Origin: Symsagittifera roscoffensis
Taxonomy: Eukaryota; Xenacoelomorpha; Acoela; Convolutidae
Assembly (NCBI RefSeq): GCF_963678635.1
Contig: NC_087068.1
Coordinates: 34,851,436 to 34,915,435, forward strand
Direction: 5' to 3'
Length of the DNA: 64,000 nt
The position numbers and the translations under genes are program-made. This document shows positions 34,931 to 46,515 of the stretch, one piece after another. How positions within the stretch are numbered: the first letter of the stretch is position 1; each line of letters starts with the position of its first letter. Under the pieces are notes generated by a model. That model made no database searches. It had not been told where the DNA came from and saw nothing but the letters and a program-made list of their open reading frames with translations.

Positions 34931-35400
34931 TGGATGAAAATTTTTATTTCATTCCAAGTAGGGATGTTAATGGTGTTTGATTCCGCTCGGGAATCTATTA
35001 AAAACCAATTTCAAGGTCTGGTGTTTGAAGTTCTTTGCATTTTGGACATTCTAAAACGAGTGGGGTTTTCCAATTTTTTTCTTTTGGTAATTGCATTTCC
35101 TCAGCTATATTTTGGTAAATGTTTTTTGTGCTTGAACATTCTGTGGGTTTTTCTTCTGTTATTTCTTCTACTATTTTTTCTATTGTCTTGTTACTGCTTA
35201 TAGGTCTTGTATGATAATTTAAGGGGAAGTGATCATAATTTTGATAGATATGGGAATGTATTGGTTGTTCGTATATAATAGTGTCGTAATCGTTTTCAAC
35301 TTGTATCATATTAATTGAAATTGCATTGTCTGTGTCACTTTCACTGTCTGTGGTTTCGCATTTTATGTGATTTAATTGCAATTTTCTGCTTTCGATATTA
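34931..35400 (-). pseudogene. Protease region with altered active site, left copy
   Basis: The frame at 35,381-34,998 is an acidic Ile/Glu-rich region ending TPDLEIGF and leading straight into the retroviral-type aspartic protease motif. The expected D-S/T-G reads LIDSRAES here: codons GAT-TCC-CGA at 34,987-34,995, so the glycine is replaced by arginine. The following INIPTWNE is typical of the family. Loss of this glycine is expected to abolish activity. The second gag-pol copy carries the same change. Confidence 0.75.
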
Positions 35401-36553
35401 TCAAAACTAGGGGTGTCTATTTGAGTTTCTTCAGTTGTTTGTACTTGATTGATTTGCCTTTGATTATTAGGTGCACTACTTCTATCGTTTTGTTAATTTC
35501 TATTTCTTTTATATGGAGAGTTTCTAGATAGATCAACTGAGTGATATCTTTTTCTAGAATTTGAATTGGAACTGGTATCAAACGAAAATTCAGGTCGGTT
35601 TGAATTTGATCTTGAATAGTTATTTCGATACTGATCGTTTCGACTGTTTCGTCGACTATATCTGTTTTGTGAGAAATTTCGTGAACTTCTTTGGTTTGGT
35701 GATCGTCCTCGATCATTCGGATTATAATTTGATTGTTTTCTAGAGTAATTTGAGTTATTTGGAAGAGTTTTTCCTGAACTATTATCACTATGTATGTTTT
35801 TGTTGGGAAAATTTTGATCCTTTTCTATGTACTGATGAATCGATTTATTTGGTTATTTATAATTTTGTGGTTTATTTTGATTGTCTTGTTGTTTCTGTCG
35901 GCATTCGGCAATGCTGTGTCCGTATCATCGGCAAAAATTGCACCATTTTTTGATTAATGGTTTACCTTTAAAGTTTGGGTTTTTCTCGTAGATGTTTGAG
36001 ATTTCAGTGATTTTTTTTCAGATACTTCTATATCGGAGTCATGAATTTTGTTTATTTGTGAAGTAGTGGTTTTGATGTTGTTGACATTTTGTAGCTTTAG
36101 GTTTTCTGTTTCTTCTAATTTTATAGTGATCTCTGCTTGTTCTAGTTTATCTACTAGGTTCCTAAAGTCTAAATCTAGTTCTCGGGTTGAGGAAGGATGT
36201 GATGCTCTCTTTTTTTTGCTAATTTTTGTAATTGAGGTGTTAGAGTCATCATTAAGGGTTCTGTCACCTTTGTATTTTCATAATCATGGGTTTTGAGTGA
36301 ATATGCTTTCAAGACTAATATTTCAATTCTTACTGCAAGTTGTTTAATTGTTTCATTTGGTAGTCTACGAATTTCATTGCATAAAACTCTTTGATGTTGT
36401 TTGTTTCTTTCAGAATCAAATTTTTTTGAGAATTCTTGTGTGAATCTTTTCCATTCTGATTTTATTTTCACAGGTAAAATTGAAAATCATTTTTGGGCTG
36501 GGTCGTGAAGTGTGATTCGGATTAAGGCTGTGCGTCTATGTATCCAATTTTGA
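35401..36553 (-). pseudogene. Gag C-terminal half with broken zinc knuckle, left copy
   Basis: The frame at 36,471-36,175 matches a Ty3/Gypsy capsid region (KRFTQEFSKKFDSERNKQHQ, then LPNETIKQLAVRIEILV). Downstream on the minus strand lies a nucleocapsid CCHC knuckle with spacing C-x2-C-x4-H-x4-C at 35,901-35,942, but a TGA (35,925-35,927) falls inside it. After that comes an Arg/Asn/Ser-rich stretch that is partly open at 35,788-35,417. The N-terminal part of Gag is missing: at about 36,553 the sequence switches to integrase-type sequence from another pol fragment. Confidence 0.78.
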
Positions 36554-38228
36554 TACCTTAATCCAAATTGGTGCATTTGGAAAGCAAAAATTTCGAATAG
36601 AAATGGAGTATTGTTTTTCTGATCCTCAGTGTCCTTTATTGTGTAATGAGTGGGAAGTAAGAAAAGCTAAAGCATCATACTTAAAGGTAGACAATGTACT
36701 TCGAGATCAGATGTTTGGTATTCTAAAATATCTGTATTCTCGTTGATAGAGGTATTATAAATTTTCTGAAATATCTAAGAAGATTTTTATTTCTTAGAAT
36801 GGTGATATCGGCTTTAATTGGTTTGGATTTTTTTCTTGTGCCGTATTTCAATTGTCTAATAAGTGGGGCAAGGTTTTGATGTTTCTGTAATAATTCGAGT
36901 GTTGTTTTTTTCTGTTATTGGTAGAAAAAATTTGACAATTTCTATTTTTGATAGAGCTATTGTATTTAGAGGGATATGGAGGTTAAAGACTTGGTTTATT
37001 GTTTATTTCGAGTCATTATTTGGTGGACCTGATAAATTTATTTTATCAGTTAAGTTTTCTTTTTCGTTTGAAGTGAATAGATCAGTTTTGTTTGATTTTG
37101 TTTGATTAGTTTTTGCTTTGTATTGTTTTTAATCCATGATGAATATGGTATTGGTTTACAAGTAGATTCTCCTTGTAGATCTACTTCGTAGTGATTGTTT
37201 TGACCATCTAAATATAGTGGAAATTGTACTTAAAGAATCTGTGATTGGTTTGTGATTTTTACTGCATATTTGCATTGTAATCTTGGTGAAGTTTCATCGT
37301 TTGCAAGTAAAACTTAATATTTTGTGGTATTTCGACTGTTGTTTTTCTTGTTAATAATTCATGTGGTGTAATTCCACTAAAGTTATCGGGTAGTGCGAGG
37401 TTTTTTCCTGCTGTCCAAACTATGTGTAAAATTGGGATCTTCATTAGTTGAAATCTATAAGCTCTATAGTTTGGGTTTGATTTTCGTGTAAAAAGGAAAA
37501 TTATGGGTTTATGATCTGTAAAAAAACGTTGGATGTTTTGATCCAAGTATTAAAAAATCATATTCTGCGAGTGTATATATTATGGCTGTGCATTCTCTCA
37601 TGAGGAAAGAGAGTCTAAGTTCAGCTTGTGTGAATAACCAGAACTTGCTGAAATGAGGTTCCTTTTATTTGTTCCGTTATGAGATTGTAATAATGCTGCA
37701 CCGATGTCAAAGTTAGAGGCGTCTCACATGGCATAAATTGGTTGGTCTTGATCTGCAACATTATTTGATATTTGTTCAGTGAGAAGAGTTTTGATTTTTT
37801 CAGATCGTGTTTGATGTTCTGTTGTCCATTCAAAATTACTCTGTTGTCTAAGGATGTTGTAGAATGGTTTTAAGTATAACTGCATTTTATATATGTATTC
37901 ACTTAAGAAGTTTAACACTCCAACAAAATCTTGAATTTTTTTTTGTATTGGACGGTGGTTGAAAATTTTGTATTGCATCTATGCAAGATTTTAATGGAGT
38001 GATAGTGTTTCTTTGTATAATATGTCCAACAAGTTTTACAAGTGTTAGAAAAATGTGATTTATCCGGAGCTGCTTTTATGTTTTCGTGTAGTAATATCTG
38101 ATGATATTTTTCTAAGACAATGAACATTTCGTCGTTTGTTTGTGATTGCATAAAAACATCGTCTAAATATGTGATTGCATATTTATTGAGTAAAATTTTT
38201 AATCATGAATGCTGAGAATGCTGCTGGT
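36554..38228 (-). pseudogene. Pol fragment: RT thumb, RNase H, start of integrase
   Basis: This minus-strand fragment reads, in coding order, RT palm with ITYLDDVF (38,158-38,163 for the Asp pair), RT thumb (38,151-37,912 and 37,978-37,724), RNase H (37,833-37,621 and 37,546-37,259, with IVWTAGKNLALPDNFSG), then the RNase H-integrase linker and the zinc-binding region towards 36,560. It is closely similar to the corresponding parts of the copy at 32.0-33.6 kb. Both ends are abrupt junctions, at about 38,228 with integrase sequence and about 36,553 with Gag sequence, so it is a rearranged third partial pol copy. Confidence 0.75.
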
Positions 38229-39325
38229 CCTTTGGAAATGTTTAGTATTATATAGGTGGCATAGTGTGATAGTTTCGTTGTTTACAAATTCAGTGCCATT
38301 GTCTGTAACAAGGATTTTGGGTAATCCGAACTTTGCTATCCAGTGTTAACAAAGTGTTGTATATTCAGAATAAGCATTACAATGGGGTACTGGATTAAGT
38401 GCTACGGAGTGTGTAAATGCGTCGACTATGACCATTCTATATGAGTTTCCTTCTGAGGATGGTTATATTGGTCCTTTTGTATCAAATGAAAATCTGTCAT
38501 TGAAGTATAGATTTTGACCTTTGAAAAGATGTTTTTCTGCAGTTTGTTTTTGGTTGGGCTACGGTTTGTTTAATTGGCATGTTATACAATCTTTGCAGAA
38601 AACTTTAATCCCAATTGGTGCTTCTGCAAAGTAAAATTTTTGAATGAAATTGGAGTATGTTTTTTCTGATCCTCAGTGTCCTTTAGTGTGAAAAGCTATA
38701 ACTAATATGCTTAAAGGTAGACAAGGTACATTGAGATCAGATGTTTGGTATTCTAAAATATCTGTATTCTCGTTGATAGAGGTATTATTAAACTTTCTGA
38801 AATATCTAAGAAGGGTTTTATTTCCTAGAATGGTGAGATCGATTTTAATTGGTTTGATTTTTTATTTGTGCCGAGATTTTAATTGTCTAATAACTGGGTC
38901 AAGTTTTTGATGTTTTTGTAATAATTCGAGTGTTGTTTTTTTCTGTTATTGGTAGAAAAAATTTGACAATTTCTATTTTTGATAGAGCTATTGTATTTAG
39001 AGGGATATGGAGGTTAAAGACTTGGTTTATTGTTTACTTCGAGTCATTATTTGGTGGACCTGATAAATTTATTTTATCAGTTAAGTTTTCTTTTTCGTTT
39101 GAAGTGAATAGATCAGTTTTGTTTGATTTTGTTTGATTAGTTTTTGCTTTGTTTTGTTTTTAATCCATGATGAATATGGTATTGGCTTACAATTAGATTC
39201 TCCTTGTAGATCTACTTCGTAGTGATTGTTTTGACCATCTAAATATAGTGGAAATTGTACTTAAAGAATCTGTGATTGGTTTGTGATTTTTACTGCATAT
39301 TTGCATTGTAATCTTGGTGAAATGT
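38229..39325 (-). pseudogene. Integrase fragment inside the pol mosaic
   Basis: This segment repeats 31,592-32,500 almost base for base. It includes the catalytic-core region with the same TAA (38,346-38,348), the zinc-binding region and the linker back to the end of RNase H. In coding order it is preceded at 39,325 directly by RT thumb sequence, so most of the RNase H domain is deleted here. The start of the integrase frame and the SPSSEGN-type block are recognisable but no frame stays open. Confidence 0.72.
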
Positions 39326-40870
39326 TTCTTTGTATAATATGTCCAACAAACTTTACACGTGTTAGAAAAAAATGTGATTTATCCGGGGCTGGTTTCATGT
39401 TTTCGTGTAGTAATATCTGATGATATTTTTCCAAGACAATGAATATTTCGTCTTTTGTTTGTGATTGCATAAAAACAACGTCTAAATATGTGATTGCATT
39501 TTTATTGAGTATGAGTGGTCGGAAATTTTTAATCTTGAATGCTGAGAAAGCTGCTGGTCCTATGGAAATTCCATAGATTCATCGATTGAATTCATATTGC
39601 TGATTTCTAATAACGAATTGTGTTAATCGTCGTTATTGTTCGTCTAACGGCATTTGTTTATATGCACTCTTCATATCTGCTGTTGTGATTTTTTTACCGT
39701 TCATTTTTGTGATATTCACTTGAATTGGTTCAATAGGCCAATTACATTCAGATTCATCAATGAGTGAATTGAGGCATCTTGCATCTAGAACTACTTACAA
39801 TGATTCTTTTTTTGCTAAAATGATAACGGGGTTTAAGAATGTGTTACTTTTTAGCTGTTCTTTTTTATTTACTGGAGAAATGATTTCATATTGTTCTAGT
39901 GCAAACGATGTCCAGTAATCGGTTATTTTTGTCTTGTACGTGAATTGGGACTCAACTAGCTCGTTGTTTTTTGAAAACTTCATCAGGTTTTAGAGGTAAA
40001 CGTAGTGGTGAATTTACTTCTCTAACATCAAATTTAGATGTTGAGTAAGTTTGGAGTATTTCAATAGCAAATCAGCTAATTGTTCAAATTCTTTTTGTGT
40101 TATCTGAGAGTGTTGAAAATTGAAAATTATTAAGAATTTTTGCTGTTCTTCTGTGTATTTTGATATTTGAAATGTTGGTTTAAAGTGAGGTGTTTTTGTG
40201 AAATAGTCTGTGTTTAGTTTTTCTTAATTTGTTATATTGTTTATTGATAACTCTTCGTCAAGAATTGTTGATTGACAAATATCTAACAGTTGTAAAAAAC
40301 AATTTAATTTATACGCTACTTCCTTTGTGGGAGAAATTGTTGCGTTAGTTTTACAATAACCTGAAAGGCATAGAGGTAGGGTTGTTTTATATGGATAATT
40401 GTTATTCAAATATAAGGGAATCATGTCTGATTTTGAGTTTTTCATGTATTTGATAGATGAAATTGTTTCTCGGAAAAATTTTTGAATTGGTCCGAATTCA
40501 AGGTCAGACATATAGAGATGTTGTTTATTGTTTATTTTGTTCTTTATCGTATTGGTGAAATTATTTGATTGAGAAGTTATAATTAAAACCTGGTAGTGGT
40601 TTCAGGTGTTTCTGTTCCTGGTTGTTAATAGTGTAATCTTTTTATGAAAAAAAGGTAGTTGTTTGTTTTTTTTTTGAAAAAATGTTAAAGCTGTGTTTTT
40701 CATTCTTATGTATTTATTTTTTATATGGATTCTGCTGTTTAAGATATTTACAGTTGGGATATATTTAGTAATAAATGGGATTCTAATGATTTTATGTTTT
40801 GTATCTGTGATATGGAAGGTTTGGTTAAATGGTTGACTCAAAAGTTTATTCTGTTCCATTGTTCGAGTGG
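39326..40870 (-). pseudogene. Reverse transcriptase and linker, right copy, YLDV
   Basis: In coding order this holds the linker pieces 40,859-40,602 and 40,511-40,224, the RT N-terminal piece 39,983-39,795 (ending FLNPVIILAKKESL, the conserved start of the Ty3/Gypsy RT palm), a broken palm, and the thumb piece 39,470-39,261. The catalytic motif reads ITYLDVVF: the codon for the second Asp is GTT (rev. comp. of 39,477-39,479), whereas the other two copies have GAT. This copy is catalytically dead even apart from its frameshifts. Confidence 0.75.
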
Positions 40871-41403
40871 GAAAAAGGAAGAGTTGGGTTTATCCATAAT
40901 TTGTTCAGGTTGATCCTTGTGCTATTGCTAGCCTGCTTGTTGTTTTGAAGGGTGCTATTTTTGGATGAAAATTTTTATTTCATTCCAAGTAGGGATGTTA
41001 ATGGTGTTTGATTCCGCTCGGGAATCTATTAAAAACCAATTTCAAGGTCTGGTGTTTGAAGTTCTTTCCATTTTGGACATTCTAAAACGAGTGGGGTTTT
41101 CCAATTTTTTTTCTTTTGGTAAGTGCATTTCCTCAGCTATATTTTGGTAAATGTTTTTTGTGCTTGAACATTCTGTGGGTTTTTCTTCTGTTATTTCTTC
41201 TACTATTTTTTCTATTTTCTTGTTACTGCTTATAGGTCTTGTATGTTAATTTAAATGGAAGTGATCATAATTTTGATAGATATGGGAATGTATTGGTTGT
41301 TCGTATTTAACAGGTTCATAATCGTTTTCAACATGTATCATGTTAATTGAGATTGCATTGTCTGTGTCACTTCGACTGTCTGTGGATTCGCAATTTATGT
41401 GAT
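40871..41403 (-). pseudogene. Protease region, right copy
   Basis: Closely similar to 34,931-35,400 of the left copy, including the LIDSRAES active-site motif with Arg (codon at 41,018-41,020) in place of the catalytic-loop Gly. The acidic upstream segment is present but interrupted. It sits in the normal position between Gag and RT. Confidence 0.72.
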
Positions 41404-42960
41404 TTAATTGCAATTCTGTGCTTCCGGTATTATCAAAACCAGGGGGGTCTGTTTGAGTTTCTTCAGTTGTTTGTACTTGATTGATTCGCCTTTGATGTTT
41501 AGGTGTAATACTTCTATAACTTTGTTGTGAATTTTGATAACGTGTGTTATTCCTATGTGGTGATTGAGAGTAGTTTCTTTGTCTGTTGTTATAACTTGAA
41601 TTACCGTTCTGTGAAATGTCACGTGATCTATTTTTATAGTTATTATATTTTGATCTTTGATAGTTTGATATGTTGCTAGAATAATCGCGTGATCTATTAT
41701 TTTGATTTTTATGATTTCGATCATTTGAATAGTCTCTATTCCTATCGTTGGATTAACTTATTTTTCCATTATATGAAGAGTTTCTTGATCAATCAACTGA
41801 GTGATATCTTTTTCTAGAGTTTGAATGGGAACAGGTATCAAACAAAAATTCAGGTCGGTTTGAATTTGATCTTGAATTCTTAATTCGATACTGATTGTTT
41901 CGACTGTTTCATCGACTATATCTATTTTGTGAGAAGTTTCGTGGTTTGGTGATCGTTCTCGATAAGTCGGATAATAGGGTGATTGTTGTCTAGAGTAATT
42001 TGAGTTATTTGGAAGTGGTTTTCCTGAACTATTATCACTATGTATGTTTTTGTTGGGTATATTTTGATCATTTTTTGAGTACTTTGGTTCTTTATTATTT
42101 TGTGGTTTATTTTGATTGTCTTGTTGTTTTTGTCTGCATTCGGCAATGCTGTGTCCGTATCATCGGCAAAAATTGCACCAATTTTGATTAATGGTTTACA
42201 TTTAAAATTTGGGTTTTTCTCGTAGATGTTTGAGATTTCAGTGATTTTTTCAGATATTTCTGTATCGGAGTTATGAACATTGTTTGAAGTAGTGGTTTGG
42301 ATTTTGTTGACATATTATAGCTTTAGGCTTTCTGTTTCTTCTAATTTCATAGTGATTTCTGCTTGTTCTAGTTTATCTACTAGTTTCCTAAGTCTAAATC
42401 TGGTTCTCGGATTGAGTAAGGATGTGATGCTCTCTTTTTTATTGCTAATTTTTGTAATTGAGATGTTAGGGTCATCATTAAAATTTCTGTCGCCTTTGTA
42501 CTTTTATAATCATGGGTATTGAGTGAATATGCTTTTAAGATTAATGTTTCAAATCTTACTGCAAGTTGTTTAATAGTTTCATTTGGTAGTCTACAATTTT
42601 CATTGCATAAAACTCTTTGATGTTGTTTGTTTCTTTCAGAATCAAACTTTTTTGAAAATTCTTGTGTGAATTTTTTCAATCTGATTTTTTTTCTATAGGT
42701 AAAACTGAAAATGATTTTTTGGCTGCGCCGTCAAGTGTGGTTTGGATTAAGGCTGTGCGTCTATGTATCCATTTTTGATGAAGCGGCGTATTTACTGGTT
42801 CAGGTTCTATATTTAAATTTAAATTTGCTGTGACTGCGTTCAGATAATCTGCCACAGAGTATTCAGGATCTGTGTATGTGAATATCATTAGTGGCTTATT
42901 CGATGATATTGATGATCCCCCCATTAGGTATGGATTCATAGTCATTTGTAGTGATTCTGC
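41404..42960 (-). pseudogene. Gag capsid and nucleocapsid, right copy
   Basis: The frame at 42,945-42,676 begins MTMNPYLMGG and includes DPEYSVADYLNAVTANLNLN and HQKWIHRRTALIQTTLDGAA, a typical Ty3/Gypsy capsid start. The frame at 42,679-42,380 continues with the KFTQEFSKKFDSERNKQHQ region in a shifted frame. The CCHC knuckle (42,136-42,177) contains the same TGA (42,160-42,162) as the left copy. Downstream is an Arg/Asn/Tyr-rich stretch (42,146-41,404) with additional sequence around 41,500-41,760 that the left copy lacks. Confidence 0.8.
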
Positions 42961-44650
42961 GGCATTTGCTATTTGAGAAAACTTTGTCAGTTGACTTTTT
43001 GTTATTTCATGTTGTTGTAAATAATATGGAAGTGGGATTTAGTTATGCAGTTGAGTTGGTTGGTAAGATTGTGTATTGACTGGATTTTGTGGTTCAACAT
43101 TATTATCGTATGATGTTGCATTATTTCTAGGTTGTCGTATTTGTTCATCTCGTGTGTATGCTTCAAAAATATCTGGTTGATCAATGCTGTAAGAACGAGC
43201 TCTTCAGCTTAAATAAAATCGTTGATGATTTTGATTATAAAATTCCTCGTCATCTTATGGAAAATAATTAGCTGTATAATAAGGAGGTTGATTTCTAGTA
43301 TGGTATCTATTTGTATTATTATTTTGTTGAAAAAATGGGTAATTTTCACTTTGATCTTGTGAAAATCGTGACTAGTCAATAAAATTTACTGAGTTTGAAG
43401 TTGGTTGTGCTATATTTTTACTTTGTAAATATGAGTAGTTCTGAGTATTCATAATAGAAGGTTTTGTTGTTTTTGATCTATTTATATAATTATAATTATG
43501 TTCTACGAAACTGTTTCTTTTTGATGTTTTTTTGTTTTTATGATGGTTGTGTTGCTGTTCGAAACGTTTGGTAATCCATTTGTGAATATTTTTGAGGAAC
43601 AGATGGTTTTATCATGGATTGTATAATTGTTTGTTGTAACGTTTTTTTTTTTTGAGGTTGTAAAATTGGGTTGAATAGGTGAAATGCTTTGTTGTACTTC
43701 TGTTGTTGTTATTATTTCAACTATTTCTTCATTTAGGAAATGAGATGGGGTTTGTATATCTTGTTGTATAAGGTTTCTTGTTCCGTTTAAGTTGTCTTGA
43801 TCTATGAAACAAGAGTTTAGACTATTATTTCCTGCTCTTTCAGGAAAGAATGAATTATAGTTTAAAGGTGTTGCGTCAATTGTAAGTGGGTATACTTTAT
43901 ACTTTGTGAATAGAGATTGTGCTTTTTGCTTGGCTTGATATATTTGTTGGTGTATCAATAAATAATTCATGAGACCATTCAGGTTCCCAAACATAATCCG
44001 TTTGTTCTGCTAATTTGGTTTCGTCATCTGTATTTTTGTGGTCTAAAATTTTTTCTTGCCAGTGCTATAAGATCAATATTACGAGCAAAATAATCAATTA
44101 TGAATCATGCTAAGATTTTTGTAAATCGTGTTTAACGTGTGGTGTTATTTCGTTACTAGTTAGATTTTCACTGATTGCATTTGAAAATTTTGAAAATATT
44201 GTATTTCTTGGTGTACGGTTGTATATCGAGATTTTTGAGTTGGTGAATAGCCTTGAGGTTCTTTCAATTGTTATATAGATAAATATCTATAGATAAGTGG
44301 AAATATATTGTTTTTGAATATTGAATTTGCTCTCTGTGAGTTTTGATGTTGGATATTTTTTATATATTCCGTAAAAACTTTTGAAAAGTCAATATCTCTG
44401 TCATCAGTTTGAATAGGATATTTGTCAAGAAATGCGTTTGGTGAACTGATTTCTATTGTTTAGATTCCATATTGTGATGTGACACTACTTATGTCTTTGA
44501 GATAGTGGTCAAGAAGTTGTCTTTTATTTTTATATCGGGAATTTCTTTTGTGCTTGGAACATCTCGTTTTTCGAATTAATTTATGTTTCATTTTTAGCAA
44601 AATTGTACCTGTCCTCGAGCTTCAGCTTGTGGATGTATTGAAAATGGGAA
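42961..44650 (-). pseudogene. Gag N-terminal region, right copy
   Basis: Upstream of the capsid piece, the frame at 43,994-43,503 (MFGNLNGLMNYLLIHQQIYQ) and a further broken frame to about 44,650 carry low-complexity Asn/Thr/Gln-rich coding. There is no recognised domain, but codon composition and orientation match the rest of Gag. The left copy lacks this part. Confidence 0.5.
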
Positions 44651-45289
44651 TGTTGAATCTTAAGGCTTTCTTCATTTCGAATCACTTTTGTGTTGTTTCA
44701 CTGTAAGCGTGTAATTTTCAATGTGTCTTATTGGTTGATTCCAATTGTACAGACGTACTGGCTTGTTTGTGAATGACTTTTTTATTCTACTTTTTCCTTT
44801 TATTGATGCTGGTGACGTAGTTTTTGAGTCAGAATATTTGATCGTCAATTTGACGGTTTTTCTTTATTGAGTATTTAAATATGTATCCTAAATATGTAAA
44901 TATTGTTTGTCTGTGTGGTGTGATTACGAGGTCGTATCTTTTGTCGTTAAATATACAGTTGCGCAATATAATTGTTTGATTTCTTCCTGAATTGTCCCTT
45001 TACATAAGGTTTAGGATGATGGATGCAATATTGGGGCTAGTGATTTCTAGTGTCCTAAACTGTTAGTTCATACATTTTTTTGTGGTTAGCGTATAGCTTA
45101 ACTTGGGGCGTATTTGTCGGTTGGAGCGAAAAGCATATATCGATTCGTGAGACTGATTTTTATTTTCTCGTGAATAATTCCAAGTTAAGATAGACTCACC
45201 TAATCTCATTTAGGGGTTGTGATTTGTGATCAAGAGTTGGAGAATAGTAAATCGATTCACAAGGTTCAGGTATAATTAGAATGCAAGTT
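44651..45289. other. Boundary between two opposed retroelements
   Basis: Non-coding DNA between the minus-strand Gag start and the plus-strand integrase. This is where a 5' LTR of the minus-strand element would be expected. I could not match it by eye to sequence 3' of that element (22.0-24.4 kb), so no LTR is called. Base composition changes here from T/G-rich to balanced. Confidence 0.4.
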
Positions 45290-46515
45290 GAAACGCTTCA
45301 AATGGCCTGGAAGGAAAAAGGCATGCCAGAACTGGGTGACAGCATAACTGTCATTCCAACACGTAAGAGATCACAGGAAATTACGATTCTCATTGCATTC
45401 AATCGGACCATCAGAGTTCAATCAGGTGGTGCAGATCGATGACCAGAAGATACGTATGACAGACAGTGGCTACAATCAGGTACTAGTGATGATCGATGAA
45501 TTCACAAAGTATGCAGAGGCAGTACCCTGCATGACTGCCTCAGCCTAAGAGACATGTGATCATCTGATCAATGCATGGATAGCAAGACATGGATGTCCAA
45601 TGACATTCCAATCAGACATTGGAACACGTTTTGTAGGAGAAATTAATAAATAGCTCATGGGACGTTCTCAAGCAGCTCAAGCTCATTCCACGACTTATCA
45701 ACTCCAAACAAACGGCTTAGTGGAAAGGCAAAATTGGACTCTGGTGTCGACGTTGAGGGTTTAGTGTTCCCGATATACGACTGATTGGGATAAATATCTG
45801 CCACAAAGGATGGGAGCTTATAACAGTACGCAGCATTCTACCACAGGAAATAGTTCGCACCCGATGTTGACTGGACTTGAAAAATTTTTGCATTTGACTT
45901 TCTTTTATCCAGATTATGAGGAAAAGAAAAAATAACCACAAGTCTATATAAGGGATGTAAAAAGACATCAGCTGAACGATTTATGAAGACGCAATAAGCA
46001 ACAAGCTCAGGCGCTTTGAAAACATTGAACCATGTAACTCGTCCAGAGGGGACTGGTGTATACCTAAAGGCATGAAGAAGGCGATTACCTGATGATGGAC
46101 CCCGCTTGCGAAGTCAGGGAGAAAGGCACCAGGGAAAATAACGATGGGAATGATGAGGTGCTGGAAGAAAGAACAAGTCCGCCGCTAGCCCTGGAACCTA
46201 ATAAAAAAAATTGAGGTGGATGAGGAAACCTTACCCTATGCGGAAGAGGACTGGACAAATTTCGAGCAGATAGAGGTTTTCAGGAACATGGAACCGGATC
46301 TACTTTTTTCAATGCAGACAAAACAAAGTGAAAGGACAGAAACCGCAAAGAAATGTAATCCTTGCGGAGACGACATCGTAGTGGACAGGATAGACCTGAG
46401 GAAGATAGTGAAGGACCTAGCGTCACAGATATAGACATTGGCGATGATCAAGATAAGGATTGGATCGACGATCGGTCTAAAACTGAAGTGAAAATTGACG
46501 ACGAGCAGCAGCAGT
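45290..46515 (+). pseudogene. Integrase of a second Ty3/Gypsy family, copy A (broken)
   Basis: This plus-strand pseudogene starts in the integrase zinc-binding region, with both expected cysteines lost near 45,330-45,350. It continues through the core: the first Asp in VVQIDDQK (about 45,430), SGYNQVLVMI, TFQSDIG (second Asp, about 45,610) and TNGLVERQ (catalytic Glu, about 45,720). After that come HSTTGN and the C-terminal tail with LPYAEEDW (46,216-46,434). At least five in-frame stops interrupt it. At about 46,515 it stops abruptly and RNase H sequence of another copy begins. GC content is clearly higher than in the minus-strand elements to the left. Confidence 0.8.

Noticed and set aside
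22000-45289. LTR pair for the minus-strand Ty3/Gypsy element
   Set aside because: I searched 22-24.4 kb against 44.6-45.3 kb by eye and found no convincing match, so no LTR is called. A dot plot would settle it.
46081-46100. CTGATGATGG words at about 46,090 and 48,805 as ribozyme cores
   Set aside because: They lie in integrase-tail coding (D-Y-L-M-M-D-P) and lack a following hairpin and GAAA.
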